Below are positions 56,043-64,000 of a stretch of 64,000 nt of DNA, piece by piece. The translations under genes were made by a program, and so were the position numbers. Every line of letters begins with the position of its first letter. Position 1 is the stretch's first letter. The DNA lies in assembly GCF_014201335.1 (NCBI RefSeq), contig NZ_JACHEB010000001.1:434001-498000 (forward strand), written 5' to 3'. Source of the DNA: Tunturiibacter gelidiferens. GTDB taxonomy: Bacteria; Acidobacteriota; Terriglobia; Terriglobales; Acidobacteriaceae. The notes under the pieces were generated by a model, which made no database searches, was not told the origin of the DNA, and was given only the letters and a program-made list of their open reading frames with translations.

Positions 56043-56758
56043 AGCAGATCCCGCACGACCAACAACAGGCGAAGATACTTATCGTCGATGATGAACCTCA
56101 GATCACTCGCGTGCTACGCACGGCACTTTCTACTCAGGGCTACTCGTTGCGTATCGCCGCGAATGGTGTTGAGGGAATGGAGGCTGTACACACGTGGAAG
56201 CCGGATCTTGTCGTCACGGATGTTTCCATGCCGGAGATGAATGGGATTGAGCTTTGCCGCGAGATTCGAGCCGTGTCCGAAGTGCCGATCATCGTTCTTT
56301 CGGTCCGCAATCAAGAAGCTATGAAGATCGAAGCGTTGGATGCCGGGGCCGACGACTACGTGACGAAGCCATTCAGCATTCAGGAGTTGCAGGCCCGCGT
56401 TCGTGCGCAACTGCGCCGGAGCCTGGCAACCGAGTCCGAGACTCCGCAGATCATCTCAGCCGGCGATTTCTATATCGACATTCCACAACATCGCGTCGTG
56501 GTTCGAGGGCAAGATACACACCTGACGCCGAAACAATTCGATCTTCTTGTCTGCCTGGCTCAGCACCCCGGACAGGTGCTGACGCATCGAGCGTTACTCC
56601 ACGCGGTGTGGGGGACCAACGCCGACCAGCCGGAGTACCTGCGGGTCAACATTGGACAGTTGCGCAAGAAGATCGAACTCGCAGATGAGCCAGCGTACAT
56701 CGTTACCGAGCCGTGGATTGGCTATCGCTTTCGACCGACTGGCAACGATGATTTCTAA
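56039..56758 (+). CDS. kdpE: Response regulator, KdpE family
   Basis: OmpR-type response regulator of 239 residues. Receiver domain: KILIVDDEPQITRVLRTALS with the acidic pair, PDLVVTDVSMPEMNGIELCR with the phospho-Asp, and LDAGADDYVTKPFSIQELQA with the Lys. The C-terminal winged helix has HLTPKQFDLLVCLAQHPGQV and TNADQPEYLRVNIGQLRKKI. The last motif matches KdpE. Translation is coupled to the sensor-half gene by a 4-bp overlap. The kdpFABC target is not in this window. Confidence 0.93.
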   Translation: MKQIPHDQQQAKILIVDDEPQITRVLRTALSTQGYSLRIAANGVEGMEAVHTWKPDLVVTDVSMPEMNGIELCREIRAVSEVPIIVLSVRNQEAMKIEALDAGADDYVTKPFSIQELQARVRAQLRRSLATESETPQIISAGDFYIDIPQHRVVVRGQDTHLTPKQFDLLVCLAQHPGQVLTHRALLHAVWGTNADQPEYLRVNIGQLRKKIELADEPAYIVTEPWIGYRFRPTGNDDF

Positions 56759-56787
56759 TAGGGTGCGATTCTGAAGAGATGGAATGT

Positions 56788-57735
56788 CTATTTCATTCTC
56801 TCTGCCGCGTTGTTTTTGGGCATTAATAACAAAACTGCTTTAGGTAAGAGCCGGACTGACATCGGCAGGTTCCCAACCCACTCTCCGTCGAGTTCAGCGT
56901 GAATGCGATGATTCGTCTCGAAAGGTGTGCAGAGAAACTCGGAGACACGGACTTCCTCGAGCCAGGGATTTTGTGCCTTCAATCCGATGCGACTGAGAGC
57001 AAACCAGGCGGGTAAACCGACCCTTGCGGGTGGCTTCACGATGGACAGGAGGAGGTCGCTCTCGGATTGGGAACTCTCACTTGCCAGACGGCTGAATACG
57101 CCGCCAAGATTTGCGACACGAGAACACATAACGCTGACACCGCGCTGCTCTACCCACTCGCCGTCGCTTGTGCGGTACTTCACGCGAAACGGCGGAAAAT
57201 TTCGCGTGAGGAAGAGCCTTAGAGCATGAGCATAGTAGGCGCTTCGACCGAGCTTCGACCTCTTTCCGGCAAGCAGCCGATACACAAGCGCGCCGTCAGG
57301 GCCGGCTCCTGCCATCACCGTGAAGTACCTGGTCACTTCGGATTCTCCGGTGGTATATCGCGCCTCGCCTACTGAAACCGCGCGTGGTTCAGAGTTAAGC
57401 TGCTGTTCGAGAGCTTTGATTGGGTTGAGTGAGAGATGCAGGTTGCGGGCAAAGACGTTTGCCGTGCCGAGCGGCACGACTCCAAGTGCGGCCGTTGTGC
57501 CCACAAGGCCTTGCAGAACCTCGTGAACGGTGCCGTCGCCACCACAGGCAAAGACTGCATCACTTTTGCTGGCTGCAGCGGCTGCAATGGATTGCGCCTC
57601 CCCGGCCGCTGTCGTTAACACTGCGGTCGTCTGCACGCCGCTTTGTTCAAGAGCCTGCGTCAAGGCATGGACCAGCGTCTGCAGATCTTTCCTTCGCCCT
57701 GCTGACGCGTTTACGACCAAAGTGGCTCGATGCAC
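56788..57735 (-). CDS. Diacylglycerol kinase-type lipid kinase (YegS/BmrU family)
   Basis: Lipid kinase of 315 residues with the DAGK catalytic motif DAVFACGGDGTVHEVLQGL (GGDGT) and VVPLGTANVFARNL. The C-terminal domain has the VMAGAGPDGALVYRLLAGKR and IHAELDGEWVGN blocks. It likely phosphorylates diacylglycerol or another lipid alcohol at the inner membrane. Convergent with kdpE, 29 bp between stops. Confidence 0.93.
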   Translation of the reverse strand: MHRATLVVNASAGRRKDLQTLVHALTQALEQSGVQTTAVLTTAAGEAQSIAAAAASKSDAVFACGGDGTVHEVLQGLVGTTAALGVVPLGTANVFARNLHLSLNPIKALEQQLNSEPRAVSVGEARYTTGESEVTRYFTVMAGAGPDGALVYRLLAGKRSKLGRSAYYAHALRLFLTRNFPPFRVKYRTSDGEWVEQRGVSVMCSRVANLGGVFSRLASESSQSESDLLLSIVKPPARVGLPAWFALSRIGLKAQNPWLEEVRVSEFLCTPFETNHRIHAELDGEWVGNLPMSVRLLPKAVLLLMPKNNAAERMK

Positions 57736-57874
57736 ACTGCAAGACTCTCATACTCTGAATCCGAGGGAACAGAACCGACGTCCTCGGGGCGGGCCTCCGA
57801 ATCTGATTGTGCGGAACTGCCAGTCCATGATTTGATCGAGTCTGCAGGCGTGTTGCAGTCCTCAGGAGCTTTGC

Positions 57875-58549
57875 ATGACCTACCAGGTTTCACGCAACGG
57901 GCAGACGTACGGACCTTATACCCTCGAAGATCTCCAGCGTTACGTCGCCTCGGGAAACGTTCTCCTGACTGACATGGCCAAGAGTGACACGATGCCCGAT
58001 TGGATCCCCGTCGCTCAAGTTCTCGGATCGGCCGGCGTCCCGGCGACACCGGCCTACGCGGCTCCTGTTGCCTATCCGCAGGCGGGCGGCATTTATCCTG
58101 ATCCACCCAATTTGAACTGGCTTCTTGAGCTGCTGCTGGGCTTCTTCACGTGTGGGCTCTTCGTTGTGGTGTGGAACCTGGTTATCGCCGCATGGGCAAA
58201 CCGGGTGCAACCGGCGAGCAAGGCTCTAATGTTTTACATCATCTCCACGGTTCTGGTCGTGCTCCACTTCGGCAGCTCTTGGGGAGTGGTGATCTCGATG
58301 AGCCATCATCAGCAGCCGCATCAAAACTTCGTCGGAGGATTTATCGGCATCGCCTCGTGGGTCGCTCGGCTCATCGCCCGCTTTACGTTGCGAGACACGC
58401 TTGAACAACATTTCAACGGACCCGAGCCGCTCGGTCTGCGTCTAAATCCCATCATGACGTTCTTCTTCGGTGGAATCTATTTTCAGTACAAACTCAACGA
58501 GATCAACCAGCTGAAGCAGAACCTTCGCTACCAGAACGTAGTGCGATGA
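57875..58549 (+). CDS. GYF_2 (DUF4339) domain membrane protein
   Basis: Protein of 224 residues. The N-terminal GYF-like domain reads TYQVSRNGQTYGPYTLEDLQ, with the GPY-x-L-x-D-L signature. A Pro/Ala/Tyr-rich linker leads to two or three membrane helices (LELLLGFFTCGLFVVVWNLV; MFYIISTVLVVLHFGSSWGV), resembling a DUF4234-type module. CAGGAG lies 6 bases before the ATG. Its stop overlaps the start of the DUF2752 gene by 4 bp, so the two are made together. Confidence 0.85.
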   Translation: MTYQVSRNGQTYGPYTLEDLQRYVASGNVLLTDMAKSDTMPDWIPVAQVLGSAGVPATPAYAAPVAYPQAGGIYPDPPNLNWLLELLLGFFTCGLFVVVWNLVIAAWANRVQPASKALMFYIISTVLVVLHFGSSWGVVISMSHHQQPHQNFVGGFIGIASWVARLIARFTLRDTLEQHFNGPEPLGLRLNPIMTFFFGGIYFQYKLNEINQLKQNLRYQNVVR

Positions 58550-58956
58550 TTTCGATAGTTCGCGGCCGCCTCTCAGAGGTTCTGCGCGCGGGGACACCAG
58601 TGGTTGTGGTTGCCATAGGCTGCGGTGTTCTGTTGAGCTTTCCGCCTGCACAGAATAGCTTCTATCCGCGGTGCCCTATTTACGAATTTCTGCATCTGCA
58701 ATGCCCCGGGTGCGGAGCCACGCGTGCTTTGGCCGCCTTGCTCCGTGGACATTTCAGCGAGGCAATGCACCTCAACGGCTTTGCCGTGATCTTGCTGCCA
58801 ATCGCGGTGATCTGTGGTGTGCGTTGGTATTTTCGTTTTGTGCGGCGCGAAGTTGATCACTGGCCGCAGATACCTCGCGTGACAATCTACGCCACGCTTG
58901 CTGCCGCCATGATCTTTACGGTTGTTCGCAATCTTCCGCTTGGCTCGTTGAAATAA
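58546..58956 (+). CDS. DUF2752 family membrane protein
   Basis: Protein of 136 residues with a first helix (VVVVAIGCGVLLSF), then CPIYEFLHLQCPGCGATRAL, the CPGCG-x-TRA hallmark of DUF2752, then further membrane segments (GFAVILLPIAVICGVRWYFR; VTIYATLAAAMIFTVV). Function unknown. Forms a coupled pair with the GYF-domain membrane protein (ATGA overlap). Confidence 0.92.
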   Translation: MISIVRGRLSEVLRAGTPVVVVAIGCGVLLSFPPAQNSFYPRCPIYEFLHLQCPGCGATRALAALLRGHFSEAMHLNGFAVILLPIAVICGVRWYFRFVRREVDHWPQIPRVTIYATLAAAMIFTVVRNLPLGSLK

Positions 58957-59022
58957 AAACAAAGCCGGTCCCCATAATTAGCAGGACCGTTTTGATCGAT
59001 CGCGAACGGCGTTGAAGAAGAG

Positions 59023-59553
59023 TTATGCCTCGACTGCAACTGGCTCGGCTGCTGCGGGGGTTGCAGTACCGCCCTTCAGGTCCGTGCCACCAGGCTTGCG
59101 AATATCGATGCCGCCTTTGAAGAAGGCGCCATCTTCAATCGAGATACGTGCTGCGATGACGTCGCCGGTGAGCGAGCCTTCGCTGCGAATATCCACGCGA
59201 TCGCTGGCCTGGCAGTTTCCGCGAACTTTACCCAGCACAACGATCTCGCGTGCCACGATGTTCGCCGCTACCTGACCATTGCGGCCCACGGTGACGCGGT
59301 TGCCAGGGAGGTTGATTGCGCCTTCGACTTTGCCGTCGATGTACAGTGACTCAGAGCCTGTCAGCTCACCCTTAACGATGAGGGACTTGCCGATGGTGGC
59401 CTGCTCGCCGGTTGGTACGGCGGCTGATGCGTTGCCAGCGCCAACGGTCGCGGGACGGGTGGGGCTCGCCTCGAAGTTCGTCGCTGGAGTCGACGGACGC
59501 ACCGGTTCTGGAGTCGAGGGAGTGTTGCTTCCAGTCTGATTCGGTTTCCACAT
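59023..59553 (-). CDS. bacA: Bactofilin (polymer-forming cytoskeletal protein)
   Basis: Protein of 176 residues that polymerises into non-polar filaments. The beta-helical DUF583 core has TIGKSLIVKGELTGSESLYI, DGKVEGAINLPGNRVTVGRN and VDIRSEGSLTGDVIAARISI. N-terminal Pro/Thr/Ser-rich and C-terminal Ala/Pro/Glu-rich tails are disordered, as is usual. ATG 59553 (MWKPNQTGS) is used; an upstream TTG at 59583 is less likely. Probably shapes or anchors envelope proteins. Confidence 0.92.
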   Translation of the reverse strand: MWKPNQTGSNTPSTPEPVRPSTPATNFEASPTRPATVGAGNASAAVPTGEQATIGKSLIVKGELTGSESLYIDGKVEGAINLPGNRVTVGRNGQVAANIVAREIVVLGKVRGNCQASDRVDIRSEGSLTGDVIAARISIEDGAFFKGGIDIRKPGGTDLKGGTATPAAAEPVAVEA

Positions 59554-59878
59554 GTTCGTTTGTATCCTTTCGTACTGCTTCAAAATGATCCGCCGCGGTC
59601 TGTCGCACGCGCTACCACGACGGCAGCACGCATACTTTCCACGATACTACTCTGCAAAGGCCCACGGATTGCCCAGTATTCACAATCTATTCCACAACGT
59701 CTGAACCTTTTCCGTTACCTGTGGAGTTCTTACGGGATTCATTGGAGTTTCTTCCGCATATTCTCCCTTTTCTACCACCCCAAAAGTGTTATGCGTCCCA
59801 GAGCCCGTACCGCATAGAAAAGACTGTGCGTCAGGTAGCATGACAACAACTGAAAATCCTCTGTGAGAGCCCTACCCC
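59554..59878. other. Divergent intergenic region (bactofilin / exported protein)
   Basis: 325 bp between divergent genes, expected to contain both promoters. I see no operator, hairpin or small gene. Confidence 0.4.
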
Positions 59879-60613
59879 TTGAGTTCGACTCCCCGCACGA
59901 CCCGCGCCAGGCGGCAAATAGTTCCTCTTTTGCCGACCTTATTTTTTTTAGTTTTACCGTTGATTTTCTTTGGAAATTCGCTGCTTGCGGCTGGTCCGAA
60001 GGTTCATACGGTGACGCTTGGACCGTATCACAAGGTTCCCTACACTCAGCCTGACGCCACTCCGGACACCAAGGCGGATGAGACCAGCAGCCTGAAGGTG
60101 CGCCCTCTCTTTGTCGACGATCGCCAGAAAGAATGGACGACTGGCGAGATCCACGATGTCACCGACCGCACGTTCACAGTCCGTCGCGCGCTTCGACTCA
60201 ATGACGCTCTGCCCAACGATGCCGCACCGCACTGGATCTGGCAGCCTGGTCCTTGGCTCTCGGTTGATCGCGTCACCGGCCACATTACAGTACTTCATCT
60301 ACCTGACTTCGACTTTACCGTCTCGGATGTGGTCTGGTTCCGCGACTATGCGGCGTATTGCGGCATCTCTACAGCGGCCAAGGGCGGCCTCTTTGCCGTT
60401 GTGGCCCAGCTGGGAGCGCGTCGTCCTGTAGTCCAGAAGCAGATCGGCAAATGGCCGGAGGCAGACCACTTCATTCCCGTCTGTCAGCCTGCCCAGTGGC
60501 AGCGATTGCCTACGAGGGTCACGTTGAAGCCTACTGGTGGCGAGGCCGCAACTTACGATGTGGTCGGCACCGTTTCCCTGCTGGAAGAGGGCGATAATTC
60601 GGAAGAGCAGTAA
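59879..60613 (+). CDS. Exported protein of unknown function, 244 residues
   Basis: Signal peptide at about 14-38 (IVPLLPTLFFLVLPLIFFGN). The mature part is beta-rich: VHTVTLGPYHKVPYTQPDAT, TFTVRRALRLNDALPN, PHWIWQPGPWLSVDRVTGHI and DFTVSDVVWFRDYAAYCGIS. No recognised family or catalytic motif. Acidic tail. It stands upstream of a small zinc-ribbon gene and may be co-transcribed with it (45 bp gap). Confidence 0.75.
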   Translation: MSSTPRTTRARRQIVPLLPTLFFLVLPLIFFGNSLLAAGPKVHTVTLGPYHKVPYTQPDATPDTKADETSSLKVRPLFVDDRQKEWTTGEIHDVTDRTFTVRRALRLNDALPNDAAPHWIWQPGPWLSVDRVTGHITVLHLPDFDFTVSDVVWFRDYAAYCGISTAAKGGLFAVVAQLGARRPVVQKQIGKWPEADHFIPVCQPAQWQRLPTRVTLKPTGGEAATYDVVGTVSLLEEGDNSEEQ

Positions 60614-60658
60614 ATCGGAACAGCTAGAGCGCTCATAATATTGAGGTGGGAGCATTCT

Positions 60659-60868
60659 ATGCGCTATCTGGACAAAGCCGCCCTGGGCCAATTTGAAGAC
60701 TGGTATGGCAACAATGCGGCTGTCCAGTGCACCTCGTGCGGCAAGGTCTTCATCGTCTCTGCCGTGCTGCATCGTAAAGGGCGAAGCTGCCCGGCCTGCG
60801 GAAAGTGCACCGCGACTGTCACAAAGCAGCAAGTTTCCATCACTGACCCCTCGGACACGGCGCTCTAG
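60659..60868 (+). CDS. Small zinc-ribbon protein, 69 residues
   Basis: From ATG 60659 (MRYLDKAALGQFEDWYGNNA), with GGGAG 7 bases ahead. Two CxxC knuckles (QCTSCGKVFIV and SCPACGK) suggest a structural zinc ribbon. No enzyme motif. Small cytoplasmic protein, function unknown. Confidence 0.78.
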   Translation: MRYLDKAALGQFEDWYGNNAAVQCTSCGKVFIVSAVLHRKGRSCPACGKCTATVTKQQVSITDPSDTAL

Positions 60869-61062
60869 CTGTCGCAGCGCCTTTTTCTTGTCGCCTGACG
60901 ACGACGTCCGTCTCGATTTGAGTTGCTCTACCTCCTGGCTGGGCGGTTTCCTGATCTTGCGCAGGCCAAAATGCGGTATTTGTTTTAGCATCAACGTCTA
61001 CTTGCAATACGGCCGCTGTGAAGCCGTTGATTTGCGCTGCTTGCCGTACAGGAGTCGTCAAT

Positions 61063-62760
61063 TTGTTGAATTTGTTCCAGGGCATTAGACCGTTAAAACG
61101 AGGTGGTGCCTTACGAGACGCGGTCGCCGGGGTTGCGTTTGCCGCAATGAACATTCCCCAGGCTCTTGGGTACACACGAATCGCGGGGATGCCGGTCGTA
61201 ACCGGTCTGTATTCCCTTCTGTTGCCGCTGTTTGCGTTTGCGACCTTCGGGTCGTCGCGATTTCTGGTCGTCGCTGCCGACTCGGCCACCGCAGCAATTC
61301 TTCGCGGCGGACTAGTCGGTATGGCGCCGTCCGCGAGCACACGGTACGTTGCACTGGCAGGTCTGGTTGCGTTGCTGACGGCTGCTTTCCTGCTACTCGG
61401 CCGTTTGCTCAAGCTGGGCTTCGTCTCAGACTTTCTCTCGCAGACAGTACTTGTCGGCTTCCTGACGGGGATTGGTTTTCAGGTCGGCATTGCGGTTCTG
61501 GGTCAGATGCTTGGCATTCAGGTCACCTCGCATCGATCGATTCTCCAGCTCGTGGAGATCAGCCGTGGCCTCCCGAAAGTTCATCTTCCAACGCTGGCGG
61601 TGACCCTGGCCGTGCTTGCGTTCGTCTTTGCTCTCCGGTGGGCTGCGCCTAAGGCGCCGGGTCCAATGTTGGCCGTCATTCTGGCCGTTGGAGCCAGCGC
61701 GCTGTGGAACTTTGCTGGACACGGCATCGCCATCATTGGCCCGGTGGTGGGCGGTCTGCCGCACTTTGCCATGCCTGACGTCAGCTGGCGGGACGTTCCT
61801 CCGCTACTCTCTGTGGCAGCTTCGTGCGCGGTCATGATTCTCACCCAGAGCGCTGCGACCTCTCGCGTCTATGCAGCGCGCCATCACCAACGGCTTGATG
61901 AAAACCAGGACCTGGTTGGGCTGTCCGCCGCCAACGCGGCCGCTGCCTTCAGCGGGACTTTCGTCGTCAACGGTAGCCCCACGCAGACTGCGATGGTCGA
62001 GAGTGCGGGAAGTCAGAGCCAGGTTGCTCAGGTCACCACGGCTGTTGTGGTTGCGCTCGTCCTGCTATTTCTGACTAAACCACTACAGTTTCTTCCTCAG
62101 TGCGTCCTCGGTACCCTGGTCTTCCTGGTGGCGATTCGCCTGATCAAACTGCGCAGCCTCGCCAGCATCCGCCGCGAGAGCCCAGGCGAGTTTGCGCTCG
62201 CGGTGACAACCACCATCGTGGTGATTACAGCGGGGGTGGAGCAGGGCATCATTCTGGCGATGGTACTTTCTTTGCTGCGCATCGTGCACCACATCTATCA
62301 TCCGCGCACCGGCGTCATGGTCCCGGATGAGACCATCATATGGAAGCTGATTCCCCCCGATCCAGGCGCCGCTACTGCGCCGGGGCTTGTGATGTATCGA
62401 TTTGGAGCCGCGCTTTTCTACGCAAACGCAAGCCGCTTCTGCGACGAAGTCCTCAGGCTGGTGGGTCCGTCGCCGACAACCGTGCGCTGGGTCATCATTG
62501 ACGGCGAAGCGATCACGAACCTGGATTACAGCGCGGCCCGATCCATTGAAGAGTTGAAGAAAAATCTGGCGGGCATGGGCGTCCAGTTCGGATTCGCTCG
62601 ATTGCCCTGGAACACACGGGCCGACTTCGACCGCCACCATCTCACCGAAGCCATTGGCCCTGCGTGGATCTTCAACCGACTCCATGACGCAGTCGATGCC
62701 TTTGAGGCACTGGGGCCGGCCCCATCTGTCACGTTGGCGCAACCGTCCCCTACGTCGTAG
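61063..62760 (+). CDS. SulP family inorganic anion transporter
   Basis: Inner-membrane anion transporter of 565 residues with about 12 helices. SulP signature near the N-terminus: [40 protein letters not shown]. The middle has [22 protein letters not shown]-terminal STAS domain follows ([20 protein letters not shown]). I choose TTG 61063 because AGGAG ends eight bases before it; a GTG at 61018 is in frame but unsupported. Substrate could be sulfate, bicarbonate or another anion. Its 3' end overlaps the convergent CBS gene by 11 bp. Confidence 0.92.
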   Translation: MLNLFQGIRPLKRGGALRDAVAGVAFAAMNIPQALGYTRIAGMPVVTGLYSLLLPLFAFATFGSSRFLVVAADSATAAILRGGLVGMAPSASTRYVALAGLVALLTAAFLLLGRLLKLGFVSDFLSQTVLVGFLTGIGFQVGIAVLGQMLGIQVTSHRSILQLVEISRGLPKVHLPTLAVTLAVLAFVFALRWAAPKAPGPMLAVILAVGASALWNFAGHGIAIIGPVVGGLPHFAMPDVSWRDVPPLLSVAASCAVMILTQSAATSRVYAARHHQRLDENQDLVGLSAANAAAAFSGTFVVNGSPTQTAMVESAGSQSQVAQVTTAVVVALVLLFLTKPLQFLPQCVLGTLVFLVAIRLIKLRSLASIRRESPGEFALAVTTTIVVITAGVEQGIILAMVLSLLRIVHHIYHPRTGVMVPDETIIWKLIPPDPGAATAPGLVMYRFGAALFYANASRFCDEVLRLVGPSPTTVRWVIIDGEAITNLDYSAARSIEELKKNLAGMGVQFGFARLPWNTRADFDRHHLTEAIGPAWIFNRLHDAVDAFEALGPAPSVTLAQPSPTS

Positions 62761-63202
62761 CCGCCCCCGAGATATAGGCTTCGAGGTGGCGGATCGTCAT
62801 CTCCTGCTCGTTGATGACCGAGTTCACCAGATCGCCGATCGAGACCACCCCGACGACTGCATTGGCCTCCACCACCGGCAGGTGCCGGATGCGATTCTTC
62901 GTGATGAGGCGCATGCACTCTCCTACTGTGTGCTTTGGCGACACGGAGATCACCGGACTGCTCATGATCTCGGCAACCAGCGTCTCCTTTGACGAGCGCC
63001 CCTGCAGGATGACCTTTCGCGCATAGTCACGTTCGGAGATGATCCCTAGCAACGATTGCTGCTGCATCACCAGCAGCGCGCCGACCTGCCGCTCGGCCAT
63101 CATCTCGACTGCCTGGTACACGGAGGCATCAGGAGCGATCGCCGCAACTGCCCCAGACTTCTGCTTAAGCACCATACCAATTGTCGTTGCAAATTCAGCC
63201 AT
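62750..63202 (-). CDS. CBS-pair domain protein
   Basis: Cytoplasmic protein of 150 residues made of two CBS motifs: [40 protein letters not shown] and [40 protein letters not shown]. Such pairs bind adenosine nucleotides such as AMP or ATP. Starts at ATG 63202 with a GAGGTG-type ribosome-binding site. Convergent and overlapping with SulP; divergent from the FmdE-like gene. Confidence 0.92.
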   Translation of the reverse strand: MAEFATTIGMVLKQKSGAVAAIAPDASVYQAVEMMAERQVGALLVMQQQSLLGIISERDYARKVILQGRSSKETLVAEIMSSPVISVSPKHTVGECMRLITKNRIRHLPVVEANAVVGVVSIGDLVNSVINEQEMTIRHLEAYISGAATT

Positions 63203-63294
63203 TGAGCACCTCGGGCCTCGAATAGTACCCCCGGCGCGCAACCTCGCGCAATACTCAAAAGACGTGCGTCCATTGCCAGCGGTATCATCTTGCT

Positions 63295-63984
63295 ATGCAG
63301 TCTTTTGACTCTCTCCTCCGTGAAGCAGAGATCGCCCACGGCCACCTCTGCGCCGGGCAGATTCTCGGGGTCAGATTGGCGATGCTTGGTTGCGAACGGC
63401 TCGGCATCGAAGATCCGAAGGGAGTCGATCGCAAGCGCTTGGTGACCTTCATCGAGATCGACCGTTGCGCCACCGACGCAATTGCTGTCGTCACGGGCTG
63501 CCGTCTTGGCAAGCGCGCCATTAAATTTCGCGACTGGGGGAAGATGGCCGCTACCTTCGTGGACCTCAACTCGCCTCTCACACCGCAAGACGACACACCC
63601 GTCTTTAAAGCCGTTCGTATTGCAGCGCTTGAATCGTCCAAACAGCGTGCTCGTGAACTCTTTCCGCATATCGAGAATAAAAATCAGCAGCAGATGCTTG
63701 CTTATCGCGAGCTTCCGAATGTTGACCTGTTCCATGAAGAGTGGGTTGCGGTCCCGATTCATCCTCGCGAAATGCCTGGCTACAAGTCGGCACGCATTAC
63801 CTGCGCGCAGTGCGGCGAAGGCATTAACTATGATCGGGAGCACCTGCTCGGTGGACGAACACTTTGCCAAGGTTGTGCCTTCCCCGAGGCCCGCTACTAT
63901 AGACCTTTCACAGAGAGGGAGTTTGGGACCAACAGCGAGGCCGGCGCGGAAACCTCTCCGCAACCGGCCTGCGAACATTGTTAG
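63295..63984 (+). CDS. FmdE-family protein with C-terminal zinc ribbon
   Basis: Protein of 229 residues. The N-terminal FmdE domain has the hallmark AEIAHGHLCAGQILGVRLAM, then IEIDRCATDAIAVVTGCRLG and KMAATFVDLN. The C-terminal domain has a zinc ribbon (ITCAQCGEG and LCQGCAF). In archaea FmdE-like proteins belong to formylmethanofuran dehydrogenase; in bacteria such proteins occur without methanogenesis and may bind molybdopterin-related or metal cofactors. No fmd or mo-cofactor genes are nearby. Ends with a CEHC. Confidence 0.86.
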   Translation: MQSFDSLLREAEIAHGHLCAGQILGVRLAMLGCERLGIEDPKGVDRKRLVTFIEIDRCATDAIAVVTGCRLGKRAIKFRDWGKMAATFVDLNSPLTPQDDTPVFKAVRIAALESSKQRARELFPHIENKNQQQMLAYRELPNVDLFHEEWVAVPIHPREMPGYKSARITCAQCGEGINYDREHLLGGRTLCQGCAFPEARYYRPFTEREFGTNSEAGAETSPQPACEHC

Positions 63985-64000
63985 TTAGGAGCTAGCAGAG

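Overview
The window reads as about 64 kb of chromosome from a GC-rich soil-type Gram-negative bacterium. I infer an Acidobacteriaceae member (Terriglobus, Granulicella or Edaphobacter relative). The clues are two RND-HlyD-OMF efflux operons, a TPR/AMIN/Amidase_3 amidase, a GH172 (DUF2961) protein, large S9 peptidases, many small secreted orphan proteins, tiny zinc-ribbon proteins and characteristic palindromic intergenic repeats. This is inference; a tree of AlaS or a 16S gene elsewhere in the genome would settle it. Gene order looks like ordinary core chromosome, except for one patch of decayed mobile DNA next to a tRNA gene.

Layout. 1-6.8 kb: an efflux operon (permease cut by the window edge, adaptor, outer-membrane factor) followed by a TetR regulator. 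6.8-10.4 kb: a mosaic of foreign DNA (Tn3-type transposase remnant, a GC-richer berberine-bridge-type FAD oxidoreductase, a TniB-like fragment, an IS110-type fragment) that stops at a tRNA-Thr(CGT) gene. 10.6-12.1 kb: divergent LysR and GNAT genes. 12.8-28.5 kb: mostly minus-strand housekeeping and envelope genes (DUF6599-type protein, FliB-like protein, cell-wall amidase, alaS, amidohydrolase, DUF429 protein, recX, S9 peptidase) with a few plus-strand genes (NmrA-like, hslR, small proteins). 28.8-35.3 kb: an NtrB-like histidine kinase, three orphan secreted proteins, a frameshifted DUF347 membrane-protein gene, zinc-binding small proteins and repeat-rich intergenic DNA. 35.6-41.7 kb: HNH nuclease, comF, membrane protein, GH172 protein, OPT transporter. 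42-47.4 kb: flavodoxin-like protein, carboxypeptidase-regulatory-like protein, a MarR-pirin-YceI cluster with a perfect 18-bp palindrome ahead of marR, a degenerate receiver-domain protein, RidA and a LysR. 47.5-53.4 kb: a second, paralogous RND operon. 53.4-56.8 kb: a KdpD split into two divergent genes plus kdpE. 56.8-64 kb: lipid kinase, GYF/DUF2752 membrane pair, bactofilin, orphan proteins, SulP transporter, CBS-domain protein and FmdE-like protein.

How it works together. The two efflux operons share design down to an adaptor/OMF GTGA overlap, but differ in base composition and in their neighbouring regulator (TetR downstream versus divergent LysR upstream), so they probably answer different signals. 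The split KdpD/KdpE suggests potassium or turgor sensing, yet no kdpFABC pump is present here. MarR, pirin and YceI look like a small stress regulon. The most unusual non-coding content is a family of GTCAC-GAA-GTGAC palindromes (four copies, two of them fused into a long inverted repeat), a second family of TCATC/TCATT hairpins, three 26-bp tandem repeats, and a C-run/G-run palindrome. I saw no CRISPR array, rRNA or intact insertion sequence, and no clear new defence or biosynthetic system.
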